Of a stretch of 64,000 bases of DNA, positions 1 through 7,577 are shown one piece after another. Source of the DNA: Enterobacter sichuanensis (GTDB taxonomy: Bacteria > Pseudomonadota > Gammaproteobacteria > Enterobacterales > Enterobacteriaceae). Position 1 is the first letter of the stretch. Every line of letters begins with the position of its first letter. Under the pieces are notes generated by a model. The model did not search any database. It saw only the letters and a list, made by a program, of their open reading frames with translations, and was not told the DNA's origin. The DNA lies in the NCBI RefSeq assembly GCF_002939185.1, contig NZ_POVL01000010.1, positions 39,671 to 103,670 on the forward strand. The letters are read 5' to 3'. The position numbers and the translations under genes were made by a program.

Positions 1-48
1 TTTTTCCTGTTTGCATTTCTGCAGTAAGGAGATGGTGGTTGGTTTCAT
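1..48 (-). CDS. panB: panB, 3-methyl-2-oxobutanoate hydroxymethyltransferase, N-terminal fragment
   Basis: Only the first 16 codons lie in the window; the gene runs off the left edge. The reverse strand reads MKPTTISLLQKCKQEK, which matches the start of enterobacterial PanB (ketopantoate hydroxymethyltransferase, first step of pantothenate synthesis). The ATG at 48-46 follows AGGAAACAGT, a good ribosome binding site. It lies downstream of folK on the same strand. The identification rests on a short stretch, but sequence, ribosome site and synteny with pantothenate genes agree. Confidence 0.85.
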   Translation of the reverse strand, partial: MKPTTISLLQKCKQEK

Positions 49-83
49 ACTGTTTCCTGATAGCCCAAAGCGAATCTTTGCGC

Positions 84-111
84 ATTCTAACAGTAACATT
101 CGGGGGAACAA
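84..111 (-). promoter_or_regulatory. candidate sigma-70 promoter for panB
   Basis: On the minus strand a -35 element TTGTTC (111-106) and a -10 element TAGAAT (89-84) are separated by 16 bases. They lie about 35 bases upstream of the panB start. The match is moderate and was found by eye; it would give panB its own promoter independent of folK. Confidence 0.4.
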
Positions 112-128
112 TGATTTTAGGTCGTCGA

Positions 129-153
129 TTAGCCACATTTATTTTGTGGCTAA
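129..153. repeat. perfect 9-bp inverted repeat between folK and panB
   Basis: TTAGCCACA (129-137) and TGTGGCTAA (145-153) form a perfect 9-bp stem with a 7-base A/T loop. No run of T follows on the minus strand, so it is not a textbook terminator for folK. It could be a weak terminator, an RNA processing site or a protein-binding palindrome. It fills the short gap where E. coli K-12 carries a fimbrial gene cluster. Confidence 0.55.
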
Positions 154-158
154 CAGGC

Positions 159-638
159 TTACCAGCGAGCGGGTCTTTCCGGGTGGAGGTTGTCCAGAAT
201 GTCCCTGAGCGGGATGCCGTCGGGGAAGGTGAGATCGGGCGCGACTTCAAACAGCGGCCAGAGCATAAACCCCCGATTTTTCATATCGTAATGCGGAACG
301 GTGAGGCGGTCGGTATTAATGACGTCATGACCAAACAGCATAATGTCGAGATCCAGCGTGCGCGGTCCCCAGCGTTCGGCTTTGCGTACACGACCCTGCT
401 GCAGCTCGATGCGCTGCGTGTTATCCAGCAACGTTTCGGCGTCCAGAGCGGTTTCCAGTACCACGGCGGCGTTCAGGTAATCCGGCTGATCCTGCGGTCC
501 CAGCGGTGGCGTGCGATAGAAAGAGGAGACCGCCACGATCCTGCTTTGCGGGATCTCCCCCAGCGCCTGAACGGCAGCATTCACCTGCTCCAGCGGAGAG
601 GCTAAATTGCTGCCGATAGCGATATACGCGAGGGTCAT
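159..638 (-). CDS. folK: folK, 6-hydroxymethyl-7,8-dihydropterin pyrophosphokinase (HPPK)
   Basis: Transfers pyrophosphate from ATP to 6-hydroxymethyl-dihydropterin in folate synthesis; cytoplasmic. The 159-residue length equals E. coli FolK. The family signature is visible: AYIAIGSNL at the N-terminus, [16 protein letters not shown] in the centre and the ATP/Mg-binding [13 protein letters not shown] segment near residues 91-103. The start ATG (638-636) overlaps the pcnB stop by 4 bases (ATGA), so translation is probably coupled to pcnB. The start is fixed by this overlap and by the family length. Confidence 0.97.
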   Translation of the reverse strand: MTLAYIAIGSNLASPLEQVNAAVQALGEIPQSRIVAVSSFYRTPPLGPQDQPDYLNAAVVLETALDAETLLDNTQRIELQQGRVRKAERWGPRTLDLDIMLFGHDVINTDRLTVPHYDMKNRGFMLWPLFEVAPDLTFPDGIPLRDILDNLHPERPARW

Positions 639-2032
639 GCCGTGCCTTCGCGACGCGGGGCGCGTTTGCGCGGACGACGGTGGCGGCGACGCGGGGCCGG
701 CTCTTCATCAAGGCCGGTGAGCATATCTTTCTGCTCCGGCGGCGCGGAGACCTGGAACTCGGCCCACCACTGTGCCAGACGCTGCAGCTCCTGATTGCGT
801 TCCACTTCAGCACGCAGTGACAGCAGATCAAACGCCGCGCGGAACTTAGGATGCTCCATCAGCTTCCAGGCGCGTTTGCCCTGACGACGGGACATACGCA
901 GCTGAAGCTGCCAGATATCGCGCACCAGGGTGGTAATACGTTTCGGAATAGCCAGCGTACGGCAGCCCTCGTCCAGCACGTCGTTTGCGGCCAGCGCGAA
1001 AGCATCGTAATAGGCGAGACCGCTCTCTTGGGTAATACGCTGGGCCGTTTCCAGCAGCGGATACCAGAACATCGCCGCGAACAGGAACGCCGGGTTCACG
1101 CGCATGTCATTGCGGATACGGGTGTCGGTATTCTTCAGCACCTGGGCAATCATCCGCTCCATTGGGCTATCACCGTTTTCGGTGAAGTAGCGGGTAATGG
1201 TCGGGAACAGCGGCTGGAACAGGTTGTATTCACGCAGCAGATTATAGGTTTCAAAGCCGTAACCGGCCTGCAGCAGCTTCAGCGCCTCTTCAAACAGGCG
1301 GGCTGGTGGCACGTCGTTGATCAGCGTCGCCAGACGCGGAATAGGCTCGGCCGTTTCCGGGCTGATGCGCATATTCAGCTTAGCGGCGAAGCGCACGGCG
1401 CGCAGCATACGCACGGGATCTTCACGATAGCGCGTTTCCGGCGTGCCAATCAGACGGATCAGACCTTCTTGCAGGTCCTGCATGCCGCCGACGTAATCGC
1501 GCACGGTGAAATCTGCCACGCTGTAATAAAGGCTGTTGATGGTGAAGTCGCGACGCTGGGCATCTTCTTCGATAGAGCCGAAGATATTATCGCGCAGCAG
1601 CATGCCATTCTGGCCACGCTGTGACGTGGTGCGATCGGACGCGCCTGCTTCATGGTGCCCGCGGAAGGTCGCCACTTCGATGATCTCTGGCCCAAACATC
1701 ACGTGAGCCAGACGGAAACGGCGACCGACAAGACGGCAGTTACGGAATAATTTGCGCACCTGCTCAGGCGTGGCGCTGGTCGTCACGTCGAAATCTTTCG
1801 GTTTTTTGCCCAGCAGTAAATCACGTACTCCACCGCCGACGAGATAGGCCTCGTAGCCCGCTTTATTCAGACGATAGAGCACCTTGAGGGCATTTTCACT
1901 GATATCTTTGCGGGAAATAGTGTGCTGCTCACGCGGAATAACCGACATGTGTGGCTGCGCAATAGCATCGTTCGCCATGCTCTCTTCGCGGCTTAGCACT
2001 TTACGGCAAAAATTAGCGACTCGGGTAAAAAT
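635..2032 (-). CDS. pcnB: pcnB, poly(A) polymerase I, starting at an AUU codon
   Basis: Adds poly(A) tails to RNA 3' ends, marking them for decay, and controls ColE1-type plasmid copy number through RNA I. Nucleotidyltransferase motif LVGGGVRD lies at 64-71 and the catalytic pair DFD at 80-82; the C-terminus is strongly basic ([10 protein letters not shown]), as expected for RNA binding. The first in-frame ATG or GTG gives a shortened protein, but reading continues upstream through [17 protein letters not shown] to ATT at 2032-2030, preceded by GAGGTG seven bases away. That gives 465 residues, the E. coli length, and E. coli pcnB is known to start at AUU, a rare IF3-sensitive codon that limits expression. 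It is followed by folK with a 4-base overlap. Confidence 0.93.
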   Translation of the reverse strand: MFTRVANFCRKVLSREESMANDAIAQPHMSVIPREQHTISRKDISENALKVLYRLNKAGYEAYLVGGGVRDLLLGKKPKDFDVTTSATPEQVRKLFRNCRLVGRRFRLAHVMFGPEIIEVATFRGHHEAGASDRTTSQRGQNGMLLRDNIFGSIEEDAQRRDFTINSLYYSVADFTVRDYVGGMQDLQEGLIRLIGTPETRYREDPVRMLRAVRFAAKLNMRISPETAEPIPRLATLINDVPPARLFEEALKLLQAGYGFETYNLLREYNLFQPLFPTITRYFTENGDSPMERMIAQVLKNTDTRIRNDMRVNPAFLFAAMFWYPLLETAQRITQESGLAYYDAFALAANDVLDEGCRTLAIPKRITTLVRDIWQLQLRMSRRQGKRAWKLMEHPKFRAAFDLLSLRAEVERNQELQRLAQWWAEFQVSAPPEQKDMLTGLDEEPAPRRRHRRPRKRAPRREGTA

Positions 2033-2074
2033 GGTACACCTCGTAGTGTGTTTTGTTATGAAAAAAGCGGCTAA

Positions 2075-2965
2075 TCATAGCTCAGCGCAACGCATTTGAG
2101 AATGCTGGATTTTTGGCACATCCCTGAGCGTCCAGTTGGTGACGGCCATTTTCAGCAGTTCGTCAATACGCAGATCCTGCCATTCGTTGGTTACATTCTG
2201 GTTGAGAAATCGCAGCGCGTCGATCAAAACAGGCCGCGGATCGCCGTCTGGCAGGGCTGGGGCGTGATTCTGCTTTGACAGCTTACAGCCCTGCTCGTTG
2301 ACCGCCAGCGGCAGATGAATGTAATCCGGCGCCGTCCAGCCAAACTGGTGATAAAGCGAGATTTGTCGCACGGTAGGCTCGACCAGGTCCGCCCCGCGCA
2401 CAATTTCCGTTATGCCCTGAAAATGATCGTCCACCACCACGGCCAGGTTATAGGCAAAAAGGCCATCACGACGGTGAATAATAAAATCCTCAGCGGCAAG
2501 ACGCGCATCGGCGAAGATCTCGCCGGAGAGTAAATCGTTAAACCGCGTCACCGGGGCGCGCTGCCTGATGCGCACGGCGGCATTCTCTGGAGGAAGATTA
2601 CGCGTGCGGCAGTGGCCGTCATAGACGCCTCCCACGCTCTGGATACGCGCGCGGGTGCAGGTGCAGTTATAGGAAAGCCCCTGAGCGCTTAGCCAGGCAA
2701 GGCGTTCCCGATAAGCGTCGTGACGTGTTGACTGCCAGAGAACCTCGTCATCCCAGTGAAGACCGTAATGTTCCAGCTGACGCAGAATGGTTTCTGCTGC
2801 ACCGGGAACTTCACGCGGGGGGTCAATATCTTCAATGCGAACGAGCCATTTGCCCTGGCTGGCGCGAGCCTGCAGGTAGCTGCCGAGCGCGGCAATTAAT
2901 GAGCCGAAGTGTAATTCACCGGAGGGAGATGGCGCAAAGCGCCCAATATAGTGTGATTCAGACAT
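2075..2965 (-). CDS. gluQRS: gluQ, glutamyl-Q tRNA(Asp) synthetase
   Basis: A paralogue of the glutamyl-tRNA synthetase catalytic domain that lacks an anticodon-binding domain and attaches glutamate to queuosine at position 34 of tRNA-Asp. At 296 residues it is much shorter than GltX. The HIGH-like motif [12 protein letters not shown] lies at 11-22, the zinc ligands C101, C103, Y115 and C119 in the segment [19 protein letters not shown], and the KMSKS-like motif is KLSKQ. It lies just downstream of dksA with a hairpin between them, an arrangement known in enterobacteria where gluQ is expressed by read-through from dksA. Confidence 0.95.
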   Translation of the reverse strand: MSESHYIGRFAPSPSGELHFGSLIAALGSYLQARASQGKWLVRIEDIDPPREVPGAAETILRQLEHYGLHWDDEVLWQSTRHDAYRERLAWLSAQGLSYNCTCTRARIQSVGGVYDGHCRTRNLPPENAAVRIRQRAPVTRFNDLLSGEIFADARLAAEDFIIHRRDGLFAYNLAVVVDDHFQGITEIVRGADLVEPTVRQISLYHQFGWTAPDYIHLPLAVNEQGCKLSKQNHAPALPDGDPRPVLIDALRFLNQNVTNEWQDLRIDELLKMAVTNWTLRDVPKIQHSQMRCAEL

Positions 2966-2979
2966 ATCAACAGTAACAA

Positions 2980-2998
2980 GGCGGGAGAGACTCCCGCC
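2980..2998 (-). terminator. hairpin between dksA and gluQ
   Basis: GGCGGGAG (2980-2987), a 3-base loop and CTCCCGCC (2991-2998) form a perfect GC-rich 8-bp stem. On the minus strand only a short T-poor tail (CTTGTTAC) follows, so termination is probably partial. It lies after the dksA stop and before the gluQ start. A terminator at this place is reported to limit gluQ expression in Shigella, so this is likely a conserved attenuating element. Confidence 0.7.
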
Positions 2999-3024
2999 TT
3001 TGGAGTGTGTAAACAGCGCTGGTA

Positions 3025-3480
3025 TTAACCGGCCATCTGTTTTTCGCGGATTTCGGCCAGCGTTTTACAGTCGATGCACAGATCGGCGGTTGGACGCGCT
3101 TCCAGGCGACGAATACCAATTTCAACACCGCAGGATTCGCAGTAGCCAAAATCTTCGTCTTCGACTTTTTTCAGCGTTTTCTCGATCTTTTTGATCAGTT
3201 TGCGTTCGCGGTCACGGTTACGCAGTTCGAGGCTGAACTCTTCTTCCTGAGCGGCACGGTCTACCGGATCCGGGAAGTTAGCAGCTTCATCCTGCATATG
3301 AGTAACGGTGCGATCGACTTCATCCCTGAGTTGATTACGCCATGCTTCAAGAATACGCTTGAAGTGCGACAGCTGGGCTTCGTTCATATACTCTTCGCCC
3401 GGCTTCTCTTGATACGGCTCCACCCCAGCGATGGCGAGAATACTCAGGGACGATGTTTTACGGTTTTGCCCTTCTTGCAT
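3025..3480 (-). CDS. dksA: dksA, RNA polymerase-binding stringent-response factor
   Basis: Binds the RNA polymerase secondary channel and with ppGpp represses rRNA promoters and activates amino-acid promoters. The product has 151 residues. The coiled-coil tip acidic residues D71 and D74 and the zinc-finger cysteines C114, C117, C135 and C138 are all present. The start is the ATG at 3480-3478 because AAGGAGAAGCAAC precedes it and this gives the family length; an ATG six codons upstream lacks such support. gluQ follows after a hairpin. The 176-base gap upstream (3481-3656) must hold the dksA promoters, but I could not assign them convincingly. Confidence 0.98.
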   Translation of the reverse strand: MQEGQNRKTSSLSILAIAGVEPYQEKPGEEYMNEAQLSHFKRILEAWRNQLRDEVDRTVTHMQDEAANFPDPVDRAAQEEEFSLELRNRDRERKLIKKIEKTLKKVEDEDFGYCESCGVEIGIRRLEARPTADLCIDCKTLAEIREKQMAG

Positions 3481-3656
3481 GTTGCTTCTCCTTAACACGC
3501 ACTATCGATCCCCGTGTTGGGGGAAAAATCAGGTCGCTATAAATAGCAGATGCTTTTCCGTATGGCAATTATCTAAACGTAACACTTGACAAGCCTGTGA
3601 GGAAAAGCGTATTTGCGCACGCGGCCAGAACACTTAATCATCAATCGCCTAATCCC

Positions 3657-4361
3657 TTATAAGACAATGGGAAGAGAGGATCTCAGAGTCATATTATCGG
3701 CAGAAAGTTCCGCTTTATAAGCTAAAACCTCTACCCCCTGCTTTTGTGCCTCATTCAACAATTGCGCGTATTTAGGATCAATATGGCGGGCAGGGGAGAA
3801 CCGTTCAATGGCTGAATGCAATACCGCAAACAGCAACACGGCGCGTTTGCCCGCCGCCGCAACACTCATTAGCTCTCGCAGATGCTTCTGGCCACGTAGC
3901 GTTACCGCATCCGGGAAGTAGCCATTTTCCTGTTCCGCTAACGTCACTGATTTTACTTCAATATAGCACTCAGGCCTGTCTTCCGCCTGTAACATGAAGT
4001 CAATTCTGCTGCTTTCATCGCCATACTTCACTTCGCTTTTATGCGTGCCATAACCCACCAGTTCGGGAAGGGTTCCCAGAGTCAGCGCTTCCTTTACCAG
4101 CTGATTGGCGCGCAGGGTATTCACACAAATAAATGCCCCATTTTGCGTTTCAGTCATTTCCCAGGTATGGGCATATTTGCGTTTCGTATTTTCTGACGTG
4201 GAATACCAGACCGTGTCACCCGGCGTCGCGCACCCCGTCATGGCACCCGTATTGGGGCAATGCAGGGTGAGCGCTACGCCTTCTGGCGTAATCACGTCGG
4301 CAAGGAAGCGTTTGTAGCGCTGGACAAGCGTGGCATGCTGCAGGGGAGGACTAAACTTCAT
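3657..4361 (-). CDS. sfsA: sfsA, sugar fermentation stimulation protein homologue
   Basis: The 234-residue product matches SfsA in length and sequence (start [20 protein letters not shown]). In E. coli extra copies affect maltose metabolism and DNA binding was proposed; later structural work places the family near nucleases. The conserved segment [21 protein letters not shown] carries a D...E-x-K arrangement like that of restriction-type nuclease folds. The ATG at 4361-4359 is chosen by family length; reading further upstream in this frame only enters thpR. The 5' end overlaps the 3' end of thpR by 11 bases, so the two are probably co-transcribed and coupled. The molecular function is uncertain. 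Confidence 0.93.
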   Translation of the reverse strand: MKFSPPLQHATLVQRYKRFLADVITPEGVALTLHCPNTGAMTGCATPGDTVWYSTSENTKRKYAHTWEMTETQNGAFICVNTLRANQLVKEALTLGTLPELVGYGTHKSEVKYGDESSRIDFMLQAEDRPECYIEVKSVTLAEQENGYFPDAVTLRGQKHLRELMSVAAAGKRAVLLFAVLHSAIERFSPARHIDPKYAQLLNEAQKQGVEVLAYKAELSADNMTLRSSLPIVL

Positions 4362-4905
4362 CAGAATTCCTTTCGGTGTTGCCCAGCGTCCAGCGCTGGA
4401 GCGGCGTATAGCGGGTGCGTCCCTGTGCAAAGACGGATTCGTAAAGCACGAATTCATTGACCGGAAAAGCCCAGTGAAAACCCGGCGGCGGGATGGCAAC
4501 GGCCTGGCCGGCATCGCGCAGCAAGGTGATATGCGGATGAAACGGCTGCGGACTCTGATAACAGCCGCTGCGCGCCGCCTGTGCGCGCAGCATATTCGCC
4601 AGTTGCAATAACCCGCGCGGCGGCTGGCGCGTCCCCAGCCAGAGCACGCGCGAACGCAGCCACTGACCCGCGTCGTCGAGGTGCAGCGTAAATGCCGGCT
4701 GGGTAATACGCCCGGCCATGGCGGCTAATGCCCGCTGTTTTTCGGCGCTGACGTCCCCCAGATAGGCCAGCGTCAGGTGCAGGTTAGCCGCTGCGACAGG
4801 GCGGCCAGCTTCCGGCGGAAAGTGTTCAGCGCGCCAGCGTACAATTTGACGCTGAAGGGGGGCGGGTAATTCAATGGCAAAAAACAGCCGTTTCGACTCA
4901 GGCAT
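4351..4905 (-). CDS. thpR: thpR, RNA 2',3'-cyclic phosphodiesterase (2'-5' RNA ligase family)
   Basis: A member of the 2H phosphoesterase superfamily. The two HxTx signatures are HLTL at 43-46 and HITL at 125-128, which form the active site that opens 2',3'-cyclic phosphate ends and can reversibly join 2'-5' RNA. The 184-residue length is about eight longer than E. coli ThpR; the extra C-terminal residues ([10 protein letters not shown]) read into the sfsA start. The ATG at 4905-4903 is the only start that gives the expected N-terminus [14 protein letters not shown]. It is divergent from hrpB across 73 bases. Confidence 0.95.
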   Translation of the reverse strand: MPESKRLFFAIELPAPLQRQIVRWRAEHFPPEAGRPVAAANLHLTLAYLGDVSAEKQRALAAMAGRITQPAFTLHLDDAGQWLRSRVLWLGTRQPPRGLLQLANMLRAQAARSGCYQSPQPFHPHITLLRDAGQAVAIPPPGFHWAFPVNEFVLYESVFAQGRTRYTPLQRWTLGNTERNSDEV

Positions 4906-4978
4906 AAGGGGGACTCGGTAATGATATGCGCCGATGCTACAATGTACGCCGACTAATGTTAACCCTCTGGAGCTGTTC

Positions 4979-7408
4979 GTGTCCTCATTGCCGGTCGCCG
5001 TCGTCCTTCCTGAGCTTCTCGCTGCCTTACACCATGCCCCGCAGGTTTTGCTAAATGCCCCTACGGGCGCGGGGAAGTCCACCTGGCTGCCGCTACAGAT
5101 CCTGAGAGAGGGCAGTATCAGCGGGAAAATTATCCTGCTGGAGCCGCGCAGGCTGGCCGCACGCAACGTGGCGCAGCGCCTGGCGGAACTGCTGGACGAA
5201 AAACCGGGCGAGACGGTGGGGTACCGCATGCGCGCCGAAACCTGCGTGGGGCCGTCCACGCGGCTTGAGGTGGTGACCGAAGGGATCCTCACCCGCATGC
5301 TGCAAAACGATCCGGAGCTGACCGGCGTCGGGCTGGTGATCCTGGATGAATTCCACGAGCGCAGCCTGCAGGCGGATCTGGCCCTGGCGCTCTTGCTGGA
5401 CGTGCAGCAGGGGCTGCGCGACGATCTTCGATTGCTCATCATGTCGGCGACGCTGGACAACGAACGTCTGCAGCAGGCGTTGCCGCACGCGCCGGTCATT
5501 AGCTCGGAGGGACGCGCATTCCCGGTCGAGCGGCGCTACCAGCCGCTGCCCGCGCATCAGCGTTTTGATGAGGCCGTGGCCATCGCAACCGCAGAACTGC
5601 TGCGTCAGGAACCCGGCTCGCTGCTGTTGTTCTTACCCGGCGTGGGAGAGATCCAGCGCGTGCAGGAACAGCTGACCTCCCGCGTAAGCAGCGATGTCCT
5701 GCTGTGCCCGCTCTACGGTGCGTTGTCGCTGGCCGAACAGCGTAAAGCGATCCTGCCCGCGCCTGCGGGACAGCGTAAGGTGGTGCTGGCGACCAATATT
5801 GCTGAAACCAGTTTGACCATTGAAGGGATTCGCCTGGTGGTGGACAGCGCCCAGGAGAGAGTGGCCAGTTTTGACCCGCGTACCGGGCTGACTAAGCTTC
5901 TGACGCAGCGTATTAGCCAGGCGTCGATGGTACAGCGCGCGGGCCGTGCGGGACGTCTTGAGCCGGGTATCTGCCTGCATTTGACCAGCGCGGAGCAGGC
6001 TGAACGCGCGGCACAACAAAGTACGCCGGAAATTTTACAAAGCGATCTGTCCGGACTGGTGATGGAACTGCTGCAATGGGGCTGCCCGGACCCCGCTCAG
6101 CTGACCTGGCTTAATCCTCTGCCAGCCGTGAACCTTGCCGCTGCGCGGGCTTTACTGACTCAGCTTGGCGCCCTGGACGGTGAGCGTTTATCCTCCCGCG
6201 GGCAAAAAATGGCCGCGCTGGGGAACGAGCCCCGGCTGGCCGCCATGCTGGTGGCGGCAAAGGGGGATGATGAAATCGCTACGGCCGCGAAACTGTCCGC
6301 TATCCTTGAGGAGCCGCCACGCGGAGGCAGCAGCGATCTGGCGCAGGCCTTTTCGCGCAATCAGGGAAACTGGCAGCAGCGGGCGCAGCAGCTGTGTAAG
6401 CGGCTTAACAGCCGCGGCGGCGTGCCAGACAGTGAGAGTATCCCCCGGCTTCTGGCGCAGGCGTTTCCGGACCGGATTGCCCGTCGGCGCGGGCTGGATG
6501 GTCGCTACCAGCTGGCAAACGGTATGGGCGCGATGCTGGACAGCGATGACGCCCTGACGCGTCATGAGTGGCTGAACGCACCGCTGTTGCTGCAGGGAAG
6601 CCACTCCCCGGATGCGCGGATTTTGCAGGCGATAGCCGTGGATATTGACACCCTGACCCGCGCGTGCCCGCAGCTGCTCCAGCAGTCCGACATCGTAGAG
6701 TGGGATGATGCGCAGGGCACGCTGAAGGCATTTCGTCGCAGTCAGATAGGTAAACTGACTCTCGGGACGAAGCCGCTGGCAAAGCCGTCGGAAGAGGAAC
6801 TGCATCTGGCGATGCTGAACGGCATTCGGGAAAAAGGATTAGGTGTTCTGAACTGGACACCGGAGGCTGAACAGTACCGTATTCGTCTGCACTGCGCCGC
6901 GCGCTGGCTGCCAGAATATGCCTGGCCGGCGGTGGATGATGACACGTTGCTTGCATCGCTGGAAACCTGGCTACTGCCGCAAATGAGCGGTGTACACTCG
7001 CTTCGGGCGCTGAAAGCGCTTGATGTTAAGGTCGCGTTACAGAATTTACTCGACTGGTCATTACGTCAACGTCTGGATAGTGAACTGCCAGGGCATTACA
7101 CTGTGCCGACCGGCAGTCGGATTGCCATTCGTTATCACGAGGATAATCCGCCGGCGCTGGCGGTACGGATGCAGGAGATGTTTGGGGAGGCGACCACGCC
7201 GTCCATCGCCGAAGGGCGTGTTCCGGTGGTGCTTGAGCTGTTGTCGCCCGCGCATCGTCCGCTGCAGATCACCCGCGATCTGGGGGCGTTCTGGGCGGGG
7301 AGCTACCGTGAAGTGCAAAAAGAGATGAAGGGGCGCTACCCTAAACACGTCTGGCCTGACGATCCAGCGAATACGGCGCCGACGCGGCGGACGAAGAAGT
7401 ATTCGTGA
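4979..7408 (+). CDS. hrpB: hrpB, DEAH-box ATP-dependent helicase
   Basis: A large DEAH/RHA-family helicase of unclear cellular role. Walker A GAGKST lies at 30-35, motif II DEFH at 123-126, motif III SAT at 156-158 and motif VI QRAGRAGR at 319-326; a helicase-associated region and the HrpB-specific C-terminus follow. GTG at 4979 is chosen because GGAG stands eight bases before it and it gives 809 residues, the E. coli length. An ATG 45 bases upstream lacks a ribosome site and would add a tail not seen in the family. The C-terminus TAPTRRTKKYS is conserved. Copy A of a dispersed repeat lies between this gene and mrcB. Confidence 0.95.
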   Translation: MSSLPVAVVLPELLAALHHAPQVLLNAPTGAGKSTWLPLQILREGSISGKIILLEPRRLAARNVAQRLAELLDEKPGETVGYRMRAETCVGPSTRLEVVTEGILTRMLQNDPELTGVGLVILDEFHERSLQADLALALLLDVQQGLRDDLRLLIMSATLDNERLQQALPHAPVISSEGRAFPVERRYQPLPAHQRFDEAVAIATAELLRQEPGSLLLFLPGVGEIQRVQEQLTSRVSSDVLLCPLYGALSLAEQRKAILPAPAGQRKVVLATNIAETSLTIEGIRLVVDSAQERVASFDPRTGLTKLLTQRISQASMVQRAGRAGRLEPGICLHLTSAEQAERAAQQSTPEILQSDLSGLVMELLQWGCPDPAQLTWLNPLPAVNLAAARALLTQLGALDGERLSSRGQKMAALGNEPRLAAMLVAAKGDDEIATAAKLSAILEEPPRGGSSDLAQAFSRNQGNWQQRAQQLCKRLNSRGGVPDSESIPRLLAQAFPDRIARRRGLDGRYQLANGMGAMLDSDDALTRHEWLNAPLLLQGSHSPDARILQAIAVDIDTLTRACPQLLQQSDIVEWDDAQGTLKAFRRSQIGKLTLGTKPLAKPSEEELHLAMLNGIREKGLGVLNWTPEAEQYRIRLHCAARWLPEYAWPAVDDDTLLASLETWLLPQMSGVHSLRALKALDVKVALQNLLDWSLRQRLDSELPGHYTVPTGSRIAIRYHEDNPPALAVRMQEMFGEATTPSIAEGRVPVVLELLSPAHRPLQITRDLGAFWAGSYREVQKEMKGRYPKHVWPDDPANTAPTRRTKKYS

Positions 7409-7440
7409 TGCAGGGGAAAGAGGGGAGTGCGGCCTGGACA

Positions 7441-7489
7441 GTGCGGCCTGATGCCCTCACCCCGGCCCTCTCCCACGGGGAGAGGGAGA
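7441..7489 (+). repeat. dispersed 48-base repeat, copy A (hrpB-mrcB gap)
   Basis: Consensus GTGCGGCCTGATGCCCTCAC followed by CCCGGCCCTCTCCCACGGGG and AGAGGGAGA. The core CTCTCCC/GGGAGAG is palindromic and can form a hairpin. Three further copies occur at 16343-16392, 19690-19738 and 26430-26477. Just upstream, AGTGCGGCCTG occurs at 7426-7436 and again at 7440-7450, a short tandem duplication of the repeat's edge. This copy lies 3' of hrpB. Confidence 0.85.
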
Positions 7490-7577
7490 AAACAAATTTT
7501 GAGAGATTTCTTCTTTCACAGACCGGTGGAAGAAAAGAGAATCGGGCCTTTGCGCCTGAAAGTTGCGGAGAAAAAGC

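Noticed and set aside
635..1999. pcnB from a GTG at 1999
   Set aside because: Conserved codons and a good ribosome site continue upstream to an ATT that restores the full family length.
3585..3590. Perfect TTGACA on the plus strand between dksA and sfsA
   Set aside because: No acceptable -10 at 16-18 bases (only TATTTG), and no plus-strand gene follows; transcription would be antisense to sfsA.
4934..7408. hrpB from an ATG at 4934
   Set aside because: The added 15 residues are not part of the family, and no ribosome site precedes that ATG; GTG at 4979 has GGAG.
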